The notes under the pieces are model-generated. The model was not told the DNA's origin. It was given only the letters and a program-made list of their open reading frames with translations, and made no database searches. DNA of 64,000 nt from Anniella stebbinsi (lineage: Eukaryota; Chordata; Lepidosauria; Squamata; Anniellidae). Below are positions 29,615-41,784 of the stretch, in pieces. Every line of letters starts with the position of its first letter. The first letter of the stretch is position 1. The position numbers and the translations under genes are program-made. The stretch spans positions 16,051,001 to 16,115,000 of the forward strand of contig JARDYH010000002.1 of assembly GCA_029215795.1 (NCBI GenBank). Reading direction: 5' to 3'.

Positions 29615-30165
29615 ATGATTAGCCAAACATTCATTTTGGCCCTCAGAGGAGGGACATGGGAGAGGTCCTGAGAATGTGATAAGCCACTCTCACACTGAAA
29701 GGCCTTGTCCCTAGTATCCATCAACTTCACCTTCACCAATGATGGATGAAGAACAGGAACTCTGAGGCTGGTGATAAGGTCTGGATACGTTCATATGGGC
29801 AGAGATGGCTGTTTAAGGCTTTAAAGATAAATACCAGGTGCTTAAATTGGCCCCATAAACAAATCGGTAGCCAGTGGAACGGATGCAAAATCGCTGGGCT
29901 GCCTTGCCCCTACCAGTTACCTATAGGCCACATTTCGAACCAATTGTCATTTAAAAACTGTTTGCAAAAGTAGTCCCATGCAGAGAACATTACATTATCT
30001 AGCCTGGATGTAACTAGCACAGGAATGACTGAGGCTGGATTTGTCTTCTCCAAACAAGGTTGCAGCAGGCAAATCATCCAAATCTGATAGAACAGTTCAA
30101 AATGAAGCTCGTACAAAATGATAGACTGTGAACCAGAGGATGCTCTGCTGTTCACAAAGATGCAC
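29615..30165 (-). mobile_element. L2-like LINE, internal ORF2 fragment
   Basis: The minus strand reads PVLVTSRLDNVMFS, the LVTSRLDYCN block of L2/CR1-group polymerases, and lower down a degraded FKAL-type region (TTTAAGGCTTTAAAG on the plus strand). There are frameshifts and stops throughout. Confidence 0.6.
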
Positions 30166-30678
30166 TAGGATCAAGATGCACCCATATCCCATTTAGATAT
30201 TTAATTTCTTGGGTCTTTGGAGAGGACAAAGAGTAGCACCTTAATGAACACTCTGAAAATAATTAAGTAATAATAATAAAAAAATGTTAAAGGATATTCC
30301 ACTAACCTCCTCTAAAAGCAAACATAGGGACTAGATAAGAACAACAGTATGGACTGACCCAGGGATACAGATGGAGCATATGCAGTACACATTTCAACTT
30401 TTGAGGCTGAGAGAAAAGGACGATGGTAAGAAGCATCCACCTGCGGTTTTCAAAATACAGAAAAGCTGCCTTGGTTGTCACAATTCACGGAGAGAGTCAA
30501 GTTTCAAAGGAAAAAAGGAAACAAGAGATAGATTCATTGGAGTGTATTTAGGATATGTGAGATGCTTTTTTAAATCCCTCTCTCCTCATTCCAGAAAAGA
30601 TTGGACCGCTATTTTATAACATGAGCAGTGAAGGTTAAGCCTGAACTTCTGTATAAGAGGCAAGAATGTCATTTTATT
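30166..30678. other. No feature recognised
   Basis: No gene or repeat could be supported. Confidence 0.45.
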
Positions 30679-30738
30679 TTCTTCTTCTTCTTCTTCTTCT
30701 TCTTCTTCTTCTTCTTCTTCTTCTTCTTCTTCTTCTTC
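30679..30738. repeat. (TTC)20 microsatellite
   Basis: Twenty uninterrupted TTC units (60 bp), giving poly-Glu and poly-Phe frames that are not genes. Confidence 0.97.
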
Positions 30739-31073
30739 TCTAAATCTATAGCTGGCACAGGAACAAAACAGAGGCTGTGGGAAAAGATGGGTGCTGTATT
30801 CTGGCCCTGGTAAGTTCCATGGAAGTGTGAGCATGCTGGTTTCGCAGTTATTACTAAGTAGGTTCAGATTTTGTTCCATGACCACAAAAGGAAAAGGCAC
30901 AGAAGATATTAAAGAGAGAGGACAAATAAGATACGAAGTAAAGCCCACATCAAAACAACGAAATATCAATTTACAGCAAATAGTCTTCTGGATCTGGCAA
31001 GGATACAACCCAGTCAGATAAGCAAGATATGGTAGGAATAAGGTAAAAACAGGGCTAACATATCCTGGGAAGA

Positions 31074-31256
31074 GGCTGTGGCTCGGAGGTAGAACACTGG
31101 CTTTGGAGGAAGAAGGTTCCAGGTTCCAGATAGGGCAGGGGGGGGGGGGAATCCTGCCTGAAATCCTGGATAGCTGGTGCTGGTCAGTGTTGTCAATACT
31201 ATGGGACCAAAGTTCTGACTCAGTATAAGGCAGCTTCCTATGTTCCTATGTAATGT
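31074..31256 (+). mobile_element. tRNA-derived SINE, full length
   Basis: The tRNA-like head has a box-A-like TGGCTCGGAGGTAGAACA and a box-B-like GGTTCCAGGTTCCAG. A body follows with a G run at 31139-31149, and the end is AAGGCAGCTTCCTATGTTCC. GGGAAGA flanks both sides (31067-31073 and 31257-31263), a likely target duplication. RNA polymerase III would transcribe such elements. The 3' end is probably shared with a partner LINE. Confidence 0.75.
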
Positions 31257-31263
31257 GGGAAGA

Positions 31264-32974
31264 AAATATTAGATAGAAATGATGTGCAGTTAGTGAAGGA
31301 ACAAAGGACATCAAGCAACAGTGAGGGTTGATCCTCAACAGCGATGATAATCCTGCGATCGTAGACTTTCAATAGCAGTAGGGAGGGACTCAGAAATTTA
31401 GCATCGGCTTTTGCATGTGGGAATAAAAAAGAGTGCAAAGTAGAAATGACGGGAGGCAGAAATAAAAGTGATGGCAAAAAGAACAAAGGTGCCATTTGGC
31501 AGAAACTCAGGGGTGGCTGCCATATGTAAATTCTAAATCACATTTAATTTAAGCTAGTATGTCCCCAAGCATTTTTTAAAAAGGGCTCCCAGTAGAGGGA
31601 GAGAAAAGAAAGAGAAGTAATTCATGTGTTTTCCTTTCATTTCCTATCAGCTGTATGGAATTTCTCCTAGCCAGATTTCCTGAGAACCATTTCATGTTTT
31701 TCAATTTCCACATTCTGTTTACAAATACACATGAATACAGAGGAGGCATCAGACATCTGCCCAAATTCTCTCCCATTCTCCTCTTCCTCCTCCAAATTCT
31801 GCTCAGTTTCTTTCAGGGAAATGGACCTTAATTTGAGGGTTTTTCTCCACTAACCTATCTAGTACACTGTGATTGTGACTCTTAAAGAATTAAAAGAAGC
31901 ACAGTAGTGCTTCCTTTGTTAAGTGCGAACCGGAAAAAAGCATTCCACCATGTTAAAGGGGTAATTGGGGAGTGGTCAGTCATAAAATTGAAAGTGTTTC
32001 ACCAATCTTCCTGAAATTTACATGTGCCAGAAAGAAATGTTGGTTTTACACAACCTGAAAATTTCAAGAAGATTTGTGAGAGAATGAGGGAAGGATGACA
32101 GTTTAAAGTAGAAAAGAAAACAAACTCTCTGAATCAGAATGATTCTGATAATTATGACTGGCAAGTATTTATGTCATGGATTTTTGTAAAGAATAAGCCC
32201 TTACTAAGTAATCCAGTGGTGGGGTCTTCTTCCTTCTTCCTTGCAGTTTGTGGAATAGCTTTTCTTTTTTTAAAATTCCCTTCGGTTGATTTTTAATGAA
32301 TATTTATTAATCTCGCTGGAGTCAATGCAGAGGCCTTCTTCCCTCGTAGCGCGAGACATGCTTAGTAGCGTTGCTCTCCCCCTCCCTCCTGCCTCAGCCA
32401 GATTAGAATGTTGAAAATAAAATGGCTGCCTGCCTCCTCTAGCCTTAGTGAAATTCTCTTAGTTATTATTCCTAATGATTGTTGGGTTTTAGTTTAACCA
32501 CCAAGCAGCCTGGTTTCAGACTCTACCACAAGGAAGCTATGGAACTGGACTGAAACTTTAGTTCATAAGATGGCCTGGCTTTATGAGAAGCAGACTCTGC
32601 CTGCTTCTTGCCTCCCTTCTGAAAGAAGAAAGAGTTCTCTTTTGGAACATGCTTTTCTTTGGCTTTGAGAGTATGTTGGGCTATCTTTTCTCTGGATCCA
32701 TGATAACCTGGTCTACAGATCTCCCCTTGGAATAGGTAGCTATACATTGCTTTTAACCCCCCCCCTTGCCCCCCGTACACACACAGTGCTCCTTTCTTTT
32801 TTTCTAAGAGTTTGGTCCATACTGCTATAAAGTTGGAAGCTTCAAAGACTTCATTTAATTAGTTTGGGCCGGTGTAAGTTTTAAGTACAATTTTGAAACT
32901 TTTCAAAGTGCTTCTGGGCCTACAACATTGGTTTCGGTCTAGTCACACTGTTTTTCTAATAAGGTTTAGAAACA
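31264..32974. other. No feature recognised
   Basis: No gene was supported. A C run lies at about 32759-32772. Confidence 0.45.
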
Positions 32975-33291
32975 GTTGAACTGTCGTGTATTTTGCACAG
33001 TGTACACATGTATTTTCTTTCTAATCATTGCAGGCTACACTGGCTCCTCCTTGATGTAGTTTTGGAGGCAGGCAAAACCATTTTTGTTCCGGCAGGCCTT
33101 TGGCAAATAATCTGGACCTCTGTCTATACCTTGGACTGTTAAATCATTACATATTTTAAATGTTTTAATATTGAAATGTATTTAATTATATTTTTAACTT
33201 TTTTATATTTCTATTTATAGGCTTTAGCTGTATATGTTTTAATTTTGTAAGGATGCCTTGAGGCCCAGCATTGGGCAAAAGGCTGGATACA

Positions 33292-33327
<36 letters not shown>

Positions 33328-33330
33328 CAA
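32975..33330 (+). mobile_element. LINE 3' end with (AAT)n tail
   Basis: GGATGCCTTGAGGCCCAGCA then GGGCAAAAGGCTGGATAC, followed by (AAT)n from about 33291, is a typical LINE 3' end of a family different from the GAGAGCTTCGGC group. Upstream a short stretch (ctggaGGCAGGCAAAACC region) could be the ORF2 end. The clade is uncertain. Confidence 0.5.
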
Positions 33331-34064
33331 CCACCCTAATAATAACAATAGTAATGTTTCACATTTCACTTCTGTATCTGATATTCTTTTGCATTTACTT
33401 TTCTTTATAAACCATTCATATCTTAAGACTTCTTGTGTGGCATGTTTTCATTGGTTTAACAAGTTAAAAGGGGTATTCACTGTTTTCCTGCTTATGTTAT
33501 AAAATCTATTTTCAACAAGCCTAGTAACTTCAAGAGTAACAGAGTTGGGGGGAAATCCTCAATCTCTTTGAGATCAGAGGCACTGAGCAAGGGACTCCTG
33601 GAGATAATTTAGACTGACCCCAACCATATAATACTATTCCCCATTCTGAAGAGGTCTGGACCACAGACTACTAAAGACAAACAATGTAGCAGACCATAAT
33701 AACAGTTCTCATGTGGCCATTTGCTTTATGAGGCAGGTGCTCCTGCGGGCTACCAAACGGAGGGAGTAACAGGCCATAAAGTTGTCTGTCTGGGTCTGCC
33801 AGAAATCCGGCCTCAATACTCCTGGAAGTTCCATATTCTACAGCATCCACTGTCAGAGAACTTGATGGAATCCCACCCTCCACCCCTGGGTTTAATTTAC
33901 TGGCTTCCCCTGGCTGGGCCTTGCAGGAAACTATAGGGACAGACAGAGCAGGCATTAAATAGTACACATAGAGTGCTGAGACTGGCTAATCTAAAAGCAA
34001 GTATGTTGCTTTTCAAAAATCAAGGAAATTCAATGGATCTTACCTTTGAGTAAATATCTAGGGA
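33331..34064. other. No feature recognised
   Basis: Frames on both strands at 33.67-33.97 kb (98 and 71 codons) have mixed composition but no recognised motif. Confidence 0.35.
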
Positions 34065-34905
34065 TGGAAGTGCAGCCTGTGCAAAAATTTTTAGGAATTT
34101 TTTTAAAGTTGGAAAAAACAGCCCATTATAGCTTAAGGAAATTAACCAAAATGCTTACAGTTCTGTCATTTTTAAAGATAAAAAGATGAAATTTGGCAGC
34201 ATGGTAGCTCTGAAGTAGGGATTGAGCCATGCCAAGTTGGAACCAGATCGGGTCATGCCTTGATTTTTAGGATTTTTTTTAAAGTTCAAACTCATAGCTC
34301 CCTTTTGGGGTCTAGGATTGTGAGCAGTACACAAGTTTTTTTAAAAAAATAAAATTAAAGATAAATACATGAAACTTGGCAGCATGGTAGCTCTTAAGTA
34401 GGGCTTTAGGCATGCCACGTTGGAAGCAGATTGGTTTATGCCTTGATTTTTAGGAATTTTTTTAAAGTCAAACTTTTTAAAAAAAAATCCTAAAGATCAA
34501 GGCATGAACCAATCTGCTTCCAACTTGGCATGGCTAAATCCCTACTTAAGAGTTACCACGGTGCTAGGCTGACCATATGAAAAAGAGGACAGGGCTCATG
34601 TAACTTTAACAGTTGTAGAGAAAAGGGAATTTCAGCCAGTGTCATTTGTATGCAGTTAGTTCCTGGTGAAATTCCCTCTTCATCACAACAGTTAATGGTG
34701 CAGGGGCCCTGCCTTCTTTTGTATATGGTCACTCTAGTATAGTGCCTGCAAGTTTAACTGTTGCGATGAAGGAACTAATTGCATACAAATGACACTGGCT
34801 GAAATTCCCTTTTCTCTACAACTGTTAAAGTTACATGAGCCCTGTCCTCCTTTTCATATGGTCAGCCTACACGGTGCCAAGTTCCATCTCTTAATATTTT
34901 AAAAT
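34065..34905. repeat. Unclassified repeat with direct and inverted subunits
   Basis: A unit of about 150-180 bp centred on TTGGCAGCATGGTAGCTCT and CATGCCTTGATTTTTAGGA occurs twice in direct order (about 34165-34290 and 34345-34470). It then occurs once inverted (about 34482-34564, resuming at 34870). A hAT MITE sits in the inverted unit. No coding. I do not recognise the family. Confidence 0.65.
34565..34869. mobile_element. hAT MITE, 305 bp, second copy
   Basis: Ends are TAGGCTGACCATATGAAAAA and the inverted partner (TAGGCTGACCATATGAAAAG). CACGGTGC flanks both sides exactly (34557-34564 and 34870-34877). Same family as 6722-7035, with the same internal AACAGTT palindromes. The exact duplication shows the insertion is not very old. 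Confidence 0.92.
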
Positions 34906-35375
34906 GATGGAGATGTATGCATTTTGTTTAATTCCCCTAGGTTATAATGAAGTGGTTATCCAAAAACGGAAAGGAGGCCCAATAAGCACATCTCCGCACT
35001 GCGGGTATTTGATGGCTTCCCTCTCTGCTCCAAAAACTCAGAGCTTCATCGGACCTCTGATGGACCCTCGGATTTTCAGGGTGGAGCGCACCCCCCTTAA
35101 TGATTAACATAGTAAACTGTAACTTATTCTAATATAGGATATTTTCCTGTATCATCTTATGTTCCAGTAGAACAATTTTTCAAGTTATCTCTAAATACAC
35201 ACAAAACATGAACTGCTTCCTTTTCCTGAGGCAGTAAAAAAAAAAAAACAACGCTTTTATCTCTGGACACTGCCTGTTGAAAAGTTCAAATGAGACCCCT
35301 CAGATTTCAAGTGAGAGAGCATAACTTCTGGGGCTCATTTATTGTTTTGAAAAGTGGGTGCAGCACATAACACTA
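34906..35375. other. No feature recognised
   Basis: An A run lies at about 35237-35248. No gene was supported. Confidence 0.45.
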
Positions 35376-35850
35376 TTATTGATTGATTGCATTGCGTTGC
35401 ATTTCTGTACTACCCAATAGCCGAAGCTCTCTGGACGGTTTACAAAAATTAAAACCATGAAAACCATTTAAAATATAAAATAAACAACAGTGTAAAAACA
35501 TAAAATAAAATACAGTATAAAAGCACAACCAGGGCAAAACCGAGCAGCAATGCAGAGATCTATACAGTTTTAAAAAACAGATTTAAAACAGCAAAGTTAA
35601 AAATTAAGCTGATAAGCTCTTAAAATACTGAGAAGATAAGGTCTTCATCTGGCATCTAAAAGAGTATAATGTAGATGCTAGGCGAACCTCTCTAGGGAGC
35701 GCATTTCACAGCCGAGGTGCCACAACAAAACCCCTCCTCCTGGTACCCACCTGCCTCACTTCCTTTGGCAGGGGCTCATGGAGAAGGACCCCTGAGGATG
35801 ATCTTAGGGTCCGGGCAGGTACATATGGGAGGAGTTGCTCCTTCAGATAA
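35376..35850 (-). mobile_element. L2-like LINE 3' end
   Basis: Plus strand shows CCCAATAGCCGAAGCTCTCT, then the UTR, then the ORF2 C-terminus (minus strand: PYVPARTLRSSSGVLLHEPL followed by PKEVRQVG). Same family as 29071-29540, in opposite orientation. Confidence 0.75.
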
Positions 35851-35867
35851 CCTGGGACCATGGGACA

Positions 35868-35943
35868 TACTGACTTGCAATGATGGGAGTTGTAGTCCAA
35901 CACCTTTGGAGGGCACCAGGTGGGGGAATGGCTGCTCTAAACA
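35868..35943. repeat. hAT-like MITE fragment
   Basis: GATGGGAGTTGTAGTCCAAC followed by GGAGGGCACCAGGT is the right half of the family at 20172-20305. Confidence 0.6.
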
Positions 35944-36209
35944 ACAAAAGAGAAGTAGGTGGCTCTAAGTTGTTCGTCATCAGTTTTCCACAACCCCACA
36001 GTCACCTCTGCATTTCATATTCTCCACCCTGTCCTCATGGTTTATCTGATTTGGGAGAATGAGAATTTCACTTGCACTTTCTGCCTCCTTAGGAAGGATG
36101 TGGTGTCAAGGCTTGTGAGCCTTAATTCCCAATTTCCCTGCTTTTTGGTGCTTGGTTGAAAACTGTAGAGCCTTAACGTTGTTTTGTAAACTGTGTTTTT
36201 TTTTTTTGT

Positions 36210-36395
36210 TTAATGAATACATATTTCATTCTTCCAGTTTCTGTGAAACACTCCCAGCAATCTCCTGATAAACTTGTTCTGTATACTACTAACATTGCCA
36301 TGCATTACCTTTCTCTTTGATATATAACCTGCACACCCATGTAAAATCAATGGTGTAGTATTTAGGGATGTTGGCAAAACCAGCAACAGATTCAA
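36210..36395 (-). mobile_element. LINE ORF2 fragment (clade uncertain)
   Basis: A 61-codon minus-strand frame carries PLILHGCAGYISKRK and IQNKFIRRLLGV. This resembles the LLYG.E.W then QNKF.R..LG landmarks found late in ORF2 of several non-LTR clades. It is short and isolated. Confidence 0.45.
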
Positions 36396-36439
36396 ATGAG
36401 TTGGGTTTCTATGAATTCAACCTGTGGATTACGCAGCGG

Positions 36440-36600
36440 ATAGGTTTTTCACTTTTTGGTGGTGGTGGTGAGATGCAATAATGCACATGTGTACTTGTGC
36501 AAATGCACATTAGTGAATTTGCATTAACTAATGCATGTGGAAATGTGCATAAACGCTAATGCAAATTAGCAAAAGAAGTATGAATTCTGGTTAAAAAAAT
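36440..36600. repeat. Palindromic AT-rich repeat
   Basis: GTGCAAATGCACATTAG, TGCATTAACTAATGCA and CATAAACGCTAATGCAAATT form nested short palindromes. It may be a degraded foldback element. Confidence 0.35.
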
Positions 36601-37383
36601 CCAATTCTGTCCATGAGCAGATGACAGAATGAAAGATGCTTGACAATATGTGAAACGGAAACGGATTTAACAAAATCTGTACATCACTGGCATCATTTAT
36701 CTGAACCAGTTAAATAATGCCCTTAAATACCAGTTAAATACCACTTAAATAATGGCCTAATGAGCCAAGTATAAAATTCTAGCTATATACCCCTTCCCAT
36801 GAAAACTAAACAACAAAAACCCAGCACTCTGCAAGTATGGGATAAATTACTGCTTGATTACTCAATATGCTTCATTTTAAATATTAATTTGGGCTTCACT
36901 TACTGCATAAAAATGGAATTTGTCAGACAATTGGCTGATACACAGGCACTGCGTACATAGACACAAGAACACAGAAACTGGGACATTGTGGAGAGGGATA
37001 CGACATAGAGGTATCTTAACACTAGGTCATGGGGGAGAGAATCCATTTCTATAAAAGTTACTAAAATTTTCACTACATCGTCGTGTAATCACAATAATGC
37101 ATATTTCTACTTTCTTTCCTAGCTACAAACAGCAACACATCCTTTGTTAGGATGTGAATTCACAACAAAGTTGTGAATTGTTCCAGGTGATAAGTGATGC
37201 CTGATATTTTCAATTGTATCTATGTAGATTTTAAATTGTATCTTTCCTCCTAGAGAAGGTAGTCTCCCATACTGCATATATTGAAAGGTTTCTCCAACAG
37301 CTATGCTTATTTTCCCACCTGCATGCATACATGCACACATCTGAAAATTAGATAACTTTTTTTTTAGATTTATTAATGGGTTA
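36601..37383. other. No feature recognised
   Basis: No gene or repeat family could be supported. Confidence 0.4.
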
Positions 37384-37567
37384 GAGCAGTATGACAATGG
37401 AACCAATTACCTAGGGAGGTTGTGGGCTCTCCCACATTAGAGGCATTCAAGAGGCAGCTGGACAACCATCTGTCAGGTATGCTTTAAGGTGGATTCCTGC
37501 ATTGAGCAGGGGGTTGGACTCGATGGCCTTATAGGCCCCTTCCAACTCTACCATTCTATGATTCCAT
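37384..37567 (+). mobile_element. CR1 LINE 3' end
   Basis: AATGGAACCAATTACCTAGG then CAGCTGGACAACCATCTGTC, GGGGGTTGGACTCGATGGCC and CATTCTATGATTCCATGA give the end of ORF2 and the CR1 3' terminus. It is 5'-truncated. Confidence 0.85.
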
Positions 37568-38299
37568 GAAGTCACCTGACAACCTCACAACTATTACACC
37601 ATGATACTATAAACCTTTGGAAGGTCCAGCATATATTTAGGTCCACAGCCACCACTTGCTAAGTTTTTGAATTAGCTTCCTGCTTTTATTCAGAGAACTT
37701 TATGAATGTTAAATGTATCACTTAATTGAGCCACATCAAATAGGTGACTGGGAGTGCGGTAGGAATCACCTTGTGGTGAATGAAACCCGATTAAGGGAAT
37801 CTTCTCTAAAAAATTCCAGGAAACATATAAGTGACAGCTTAGGAGTGGATGCACATCATATCCCAACCACCATGTGTAGAATGAGAGAATAGGCAGGTAA
37901 AAATGAGTGTGTTTCTGTGGAATATCGGCTAAGACAAAATTAATGGAATTATGGGTTAGAAATAAATCCATCCAAGGAGGATTCTGATGCAGTGGTGCAT
38001 TTCTCCTCACAGAATGGAGGACATAATTTTTTGGTGATGCGCCCTCTCTATGAATTTCAAAAATCTGTCCTGCAGGGCTACTGGAGTTGGTATGGGGGAT
38101 TGCAGGAGAAGGGAGAAATTGATGAAAATTCCTTCTCCCAACTTTCTGCCAGTGAGAGAAAATCTGCTCAGGGGGATATTATTGCTGGTGGATTTAAAAG
38201 GTAGCTCCAACCCTTAGATGTGTTTCTGGTGGTGATTGACCATTGCTAGTTGATTAAATGGCAGCCTCACCTGAACTGTGAGTGGCCAGAGATAATGCC
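37568..38299. other. No feature recognised
   Basis: Open frames of up to 106 codons on both strands (37.69-38.21 kb) show no motif and are not called. Confidence 0.35.
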
Positions 38300-38455
38300 T
38301 GTGATGACTTGCTTTGGTCAGACCTCCACTAGAATACTGTGTGCAGTTCTAGGCATCACAGTTTACGAGGGATATTGACAAACTGAAATGTGTCCAGAGA
38401 GTGTGTATATGACAAAAGTGGTTCAGGGCTCTATGCAGAAAAGTTTGAGGAGTCA

Positions 38456-38756
38456 TTTATTTATTTATTTATTTATTTAATTTCCATACCACTCTCTGGG
38501 TGGTTAACAGGAATTAAAAACATAAAATACAATATAATATATACTATAAAGTTTAAAGCAACAATATAAGATACAAGTAAAAACCAAAATGAAACCTAGC
38601 AGCAAAGCAAAGACTTAAAATATAATAACAGTTTCAAAACAACAGAAACGAAAAGACCTGGAAAAATAAGAAGCTCTTCACCTGGCACCAGAAAGAGTCC
38701 AATGTAGGTACCAGGCGAGCTTCTCTGGGAAGCTCATTCCACAATTAGAGTTTATG
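38456..38756 (-). mobile_element. L2-like LINE 3' end inside CR1
   Basis: Tail ATTTATTTATTTATTTATTT at about 38457, then CACTCTCTGGGTGGTTAACA and the ORF2 C-terminal part ending near AAGCTCATTCCACAATTAG. More diverged than the copy at 29071. Confidence 0.65.
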
Positions 38757-38944
38757 ATTATCCTGGAGAAGTGGCGATGTAATAGCCATCTTCTAATATG
38801 GAAGCAAGATGAGGCAAATTTGTTTTTTATTGCTCCAGAGGATATGGCCCTCACCAACAAATTCCAAGAAAAGGGATTTTGCCTAAACATCAGAAAGAAC
38901 TTTCTAATGATAGAACCTATTTGACACTGGAACAATTTGCCTTA

Positions 38945-39461
38945 GGCCCTTTCTACACCAGAAGGTTGCAGAGGGCCTGCTTCTGGGATTGTTGCGTTAA
39001 TTCACACGTAATTGTGCAACAACCCAGGCTCCTCCCGGGTCGTTGCACATCACAGCCTCCATTTTTTTTAAAAAAAACCCGGGAAGAGTGCAGAAGTGCT
39101 CCTCCGCAAACATAATTTTTTTAAAAAAACTCACATGTGCGGGGGCCCCCCTCCCTGCCCTCCCGAGGTGGTGAAACTGGTGCCACCCCCTCCCCTGATG
39201 GGCACGGAGTTGCAGAGTGCGACTCCATACCCATTGGTGCTGCTGTGCTCACTCGCACCTGGGACAGGCAGCCACATCTTTCATGGTCCTGAGAAGTTCC
39301 CAGGACCATGGAAGAATCAGGATTTTCCATGTTTCGCTTATCCCTGGAAAATCCTGTGGCCAACCCCCCCCCCCCGCCCCCAGGAATCCCTGTGCATCAT
39401 TTGGACTCACAGGGACCAGACGGGAGTAATCCCAGGCAAAATGCCTGGTACAGAAAGAGCC
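38945..39461. mobile_element. MITE with TTA duplication, 517 bp
   Basis: The left end GGCCCTTTCTACACC and inverted right end GGCTCTTTCTGTACC are flanked by TTA on both sides (38942-38944 and 39462-39464). The interior is GC-rich with CCAGGACCATGG-type palindromes. The TTA duplication suggests PIF/Harbinger, by inference. The long frame at 39.1-39.7 kb runs across this element and CR1 and is not a gene. Confidence 0.75.
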
Positions 39462-39605
39462 TTAGAAAGTGGTGGGATCACCCTCATTGGAGTTTTTAAA
39501 GCAGAGGATGGATGGCAACCTATCAGGGATGCTACAGGGATTTCCTGCCTTGACAGAAGCTTGTTTTGGATAACTTCTGAAGGCCCTCCCAAATCTTGGA
39601 TTCCA

Positions 39606-40379
39606 TCTTCTCAGGTAATTCATGTAAGCTATGAAGCAAAAAAGGGTGACAGCAGCTTCAGGTGTCAAGACAAAATAAAACAACAAGGAAAGAAAATGTT
39701 TGCTTTCTATGTCAGAGGAGATGTCAGTACCCATTAATAAATCTATCTGCTAAATCTACTCTTATTCATGAGGGACATCACCAAGTTAAAGTAAAATAAA
39801 TTATCTTTAATTAAATGGAATTGTCGTCTTCCTCCCCGCTATCATCCCCAATTATTACATCGTAATCAGTCCTTTTGGGAAAAGGCATGAGAGAAAGCTG
39901 AGAGGCACACTGACTAGAAACAATTTGTTTCTCTGTCAAGAGGTGGGATTTTTATTTTTATTTTTTATTGTGCGGAACCATGACTCTCACCCATGGGATC
40001 AAAAGTTTAAATGGACATCATTTGGACCAAGAAAGAAATCTCTTTATGTCAAGCACCACTTCCTCTTAGGCTACTCCTACAATTAAAAGCCTAAAGTAAG
40101 GCGGAGGCAATTAGGAAATATGCAAGTCATTAGTTTAAATGAGAGCCAAAGTATTTAATGTTGACCTGAAATGCAAGGTGATGCAATAGGGAATGCGACC
40201 CTTTGACCAGAGTGTTGAAAGAGGGCTAGGAGTGAAGTCCCAGCTCACTTAATAATATTAGACATGAGGCAAAACAACCTGTGCTTTACTTAAACTATGT
40301 GTTAAATTGGGATATTATTTAAAGTGGGTAGAAGTAGAACAAATACAGTGCAGATGGCCTCTTAGTAGTATGTCGATTC
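39606..40379. other. No feature recognised
   Basis: No gene or repeat family could be supported. Confidence 0.4.
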
Positions 40380-40790
40380 CATGCCTCGAGAGCTCTATCT
40401 GCATGGAATCTTATATCTCATAGGTCATCTCATTCAGCCTCTTGCAAAAGATAGATTCCCTGTACTGAAAGCCATATGTGATACTCATCGAATGCATGAT
40501 GAAAATCTTCCAGAAAAGGAAATTCCACAAAGCCTTTGTGCAACTTGCTCCATTATCCAACCATGCTTACACCTAGGGAGTATTTCCTGATATTCAACAT
40601 ACATTTTTTTGGTTTCACTTCAGCTTCAGCCCATTGATTCTTATATTGCACTCACTGGTTCACAGAAACAGATTTTCTTTTTATTAAGAGAAAGGGAACA
40701 TTTGAAAGACGTAACCATATCCTTGCTCAATCCTTTTTAAGCTATACTAACTTATTCATCATTTCATCATGTGACCCAAGACCCCCCCCA
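40380..40790 (-). mobile_element. Old CR1-like LINE relic
   Basis: The plus strand has CCTGATATTCAACATACATT and further on CCTTGCTCAATCC, in the order and spacing of a reversed CR1 ORF2 end. Strongly diverged. Confidence 0.35.
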
Positions 40791-41412
40791 CACATGTGAT
40801 GAATATAATTTTGATAAAATTGCTGCAAGACACTCTGAGCCAATGGGCTATGGCAGAGTTGGTGTTAATAAAACAAACAAATAACATATATGGATCCCCT
40901 GTGGCTCTGGCCCAAAGCCTTCAATGCCTTTGCAGTTTTTCTCGAGCATGGAATTATATATCATAAAAATAAAAATGGGGCCGCTGCCATAAATAGAAGC
41001 CCCATGTCAAGTTCTATCTGACCCTCTCCAGTTTAGTTCATGCACTGCTTTTTTTTGTGGGGAGTGTTTTCCTGCATCTGCTCCGCAATATTGACTCCAC
41101 TGGCTGGACCTCAGCAACACTGGGTAATTCAAGTAAATTGAATTACATGTTACAAAGGGGAGTGAGACGTTTGACATGGGGTTGAAGTTTTCAATAGCAG
41201 CCCCATAACTTTTGTAAGCCGGGATACACTTTTAAAAAACTCTAAATAAGATAATTCATTTCCACTCGCTAGCGCTTTTTGCCCAACGCTGCAGAAAACA
41301 CAGTTTTCAGCTGTGTTTAACATTTGGATTCATCAAAAGATGGCATTGAAAGTGAAATTAAAAAGGAGGAGTAGGAGGCATAAAGGAAAGAGCTGAAAAC
41401 CTAGCTGGATTG

Positions 41413-41437
41413 TATTATTATTATTATTATTATTATA
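41413..41437. repeat. (ATT)n microsatellite
   Basis: About eight ATT units at the 3' side of the R4/Dong-like fragment. Confidence 0.9.
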
Positions 41438-41784
41438 TCTCTTTCTCACTCGTGGAAGTTTTTTTAGACGGACATGATGGGCTTTGCCAAGTCAAGCTGT
41501 CTTTTACAGATTCAGGAATTTCCTGACAATTGAGTATGTTTTAAGTATGACTACTTTCCAGGTGTTGGTGTGGATGCATTTTGGTAGGCCCAGTTTCTGA
41601 AGGTTTTCTGTATAATTTTTTGATGTGACACCGGTGACTAACGAAATAATTGTGACCTTTTCCTGTTGCCGTAGTTCTTTGATTTCCATGGCCAGTGGTG
41701 TATATTTGTCTCTCTTTTCTTCTTCCTTTTCAACAACATTTTTGTCATTCGGTATTGCTATGTTGATGAGGTATGTGTGGTTTT

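Larger units (their letters stand above)
38300..39605 (+). mobile_element. CR1 LINE 3' portion, split by two insertions
   Basis: Three collinear pieces: 38300-38455 (GAATACTGTGTGCAGTTCTA, the EYCVQF region), 38757-38944 (TGGAGAAGTGG through AAAGAACTTTCTAATGATAG) and 39465-39605 (GTTTTTAAAGCAGAGGATGG through GGATTCCATCT). The gaps are an L2-like LINE tail and a MITE, so both came later. Decayed. Confidence 0.7.

Noticed and set aside
30586..31008. 140-codon minus-strand frame with a poly-Glu run
   Set aside because: The frame is carried by the (TTC)20 microsatellite.
39096..39737. 213-codon plus-strand open frame
   Set aside because: It runs across a MITE, poly-A/T joints and a CR1 relic, is Pro-rich in the GC part and has no domain.
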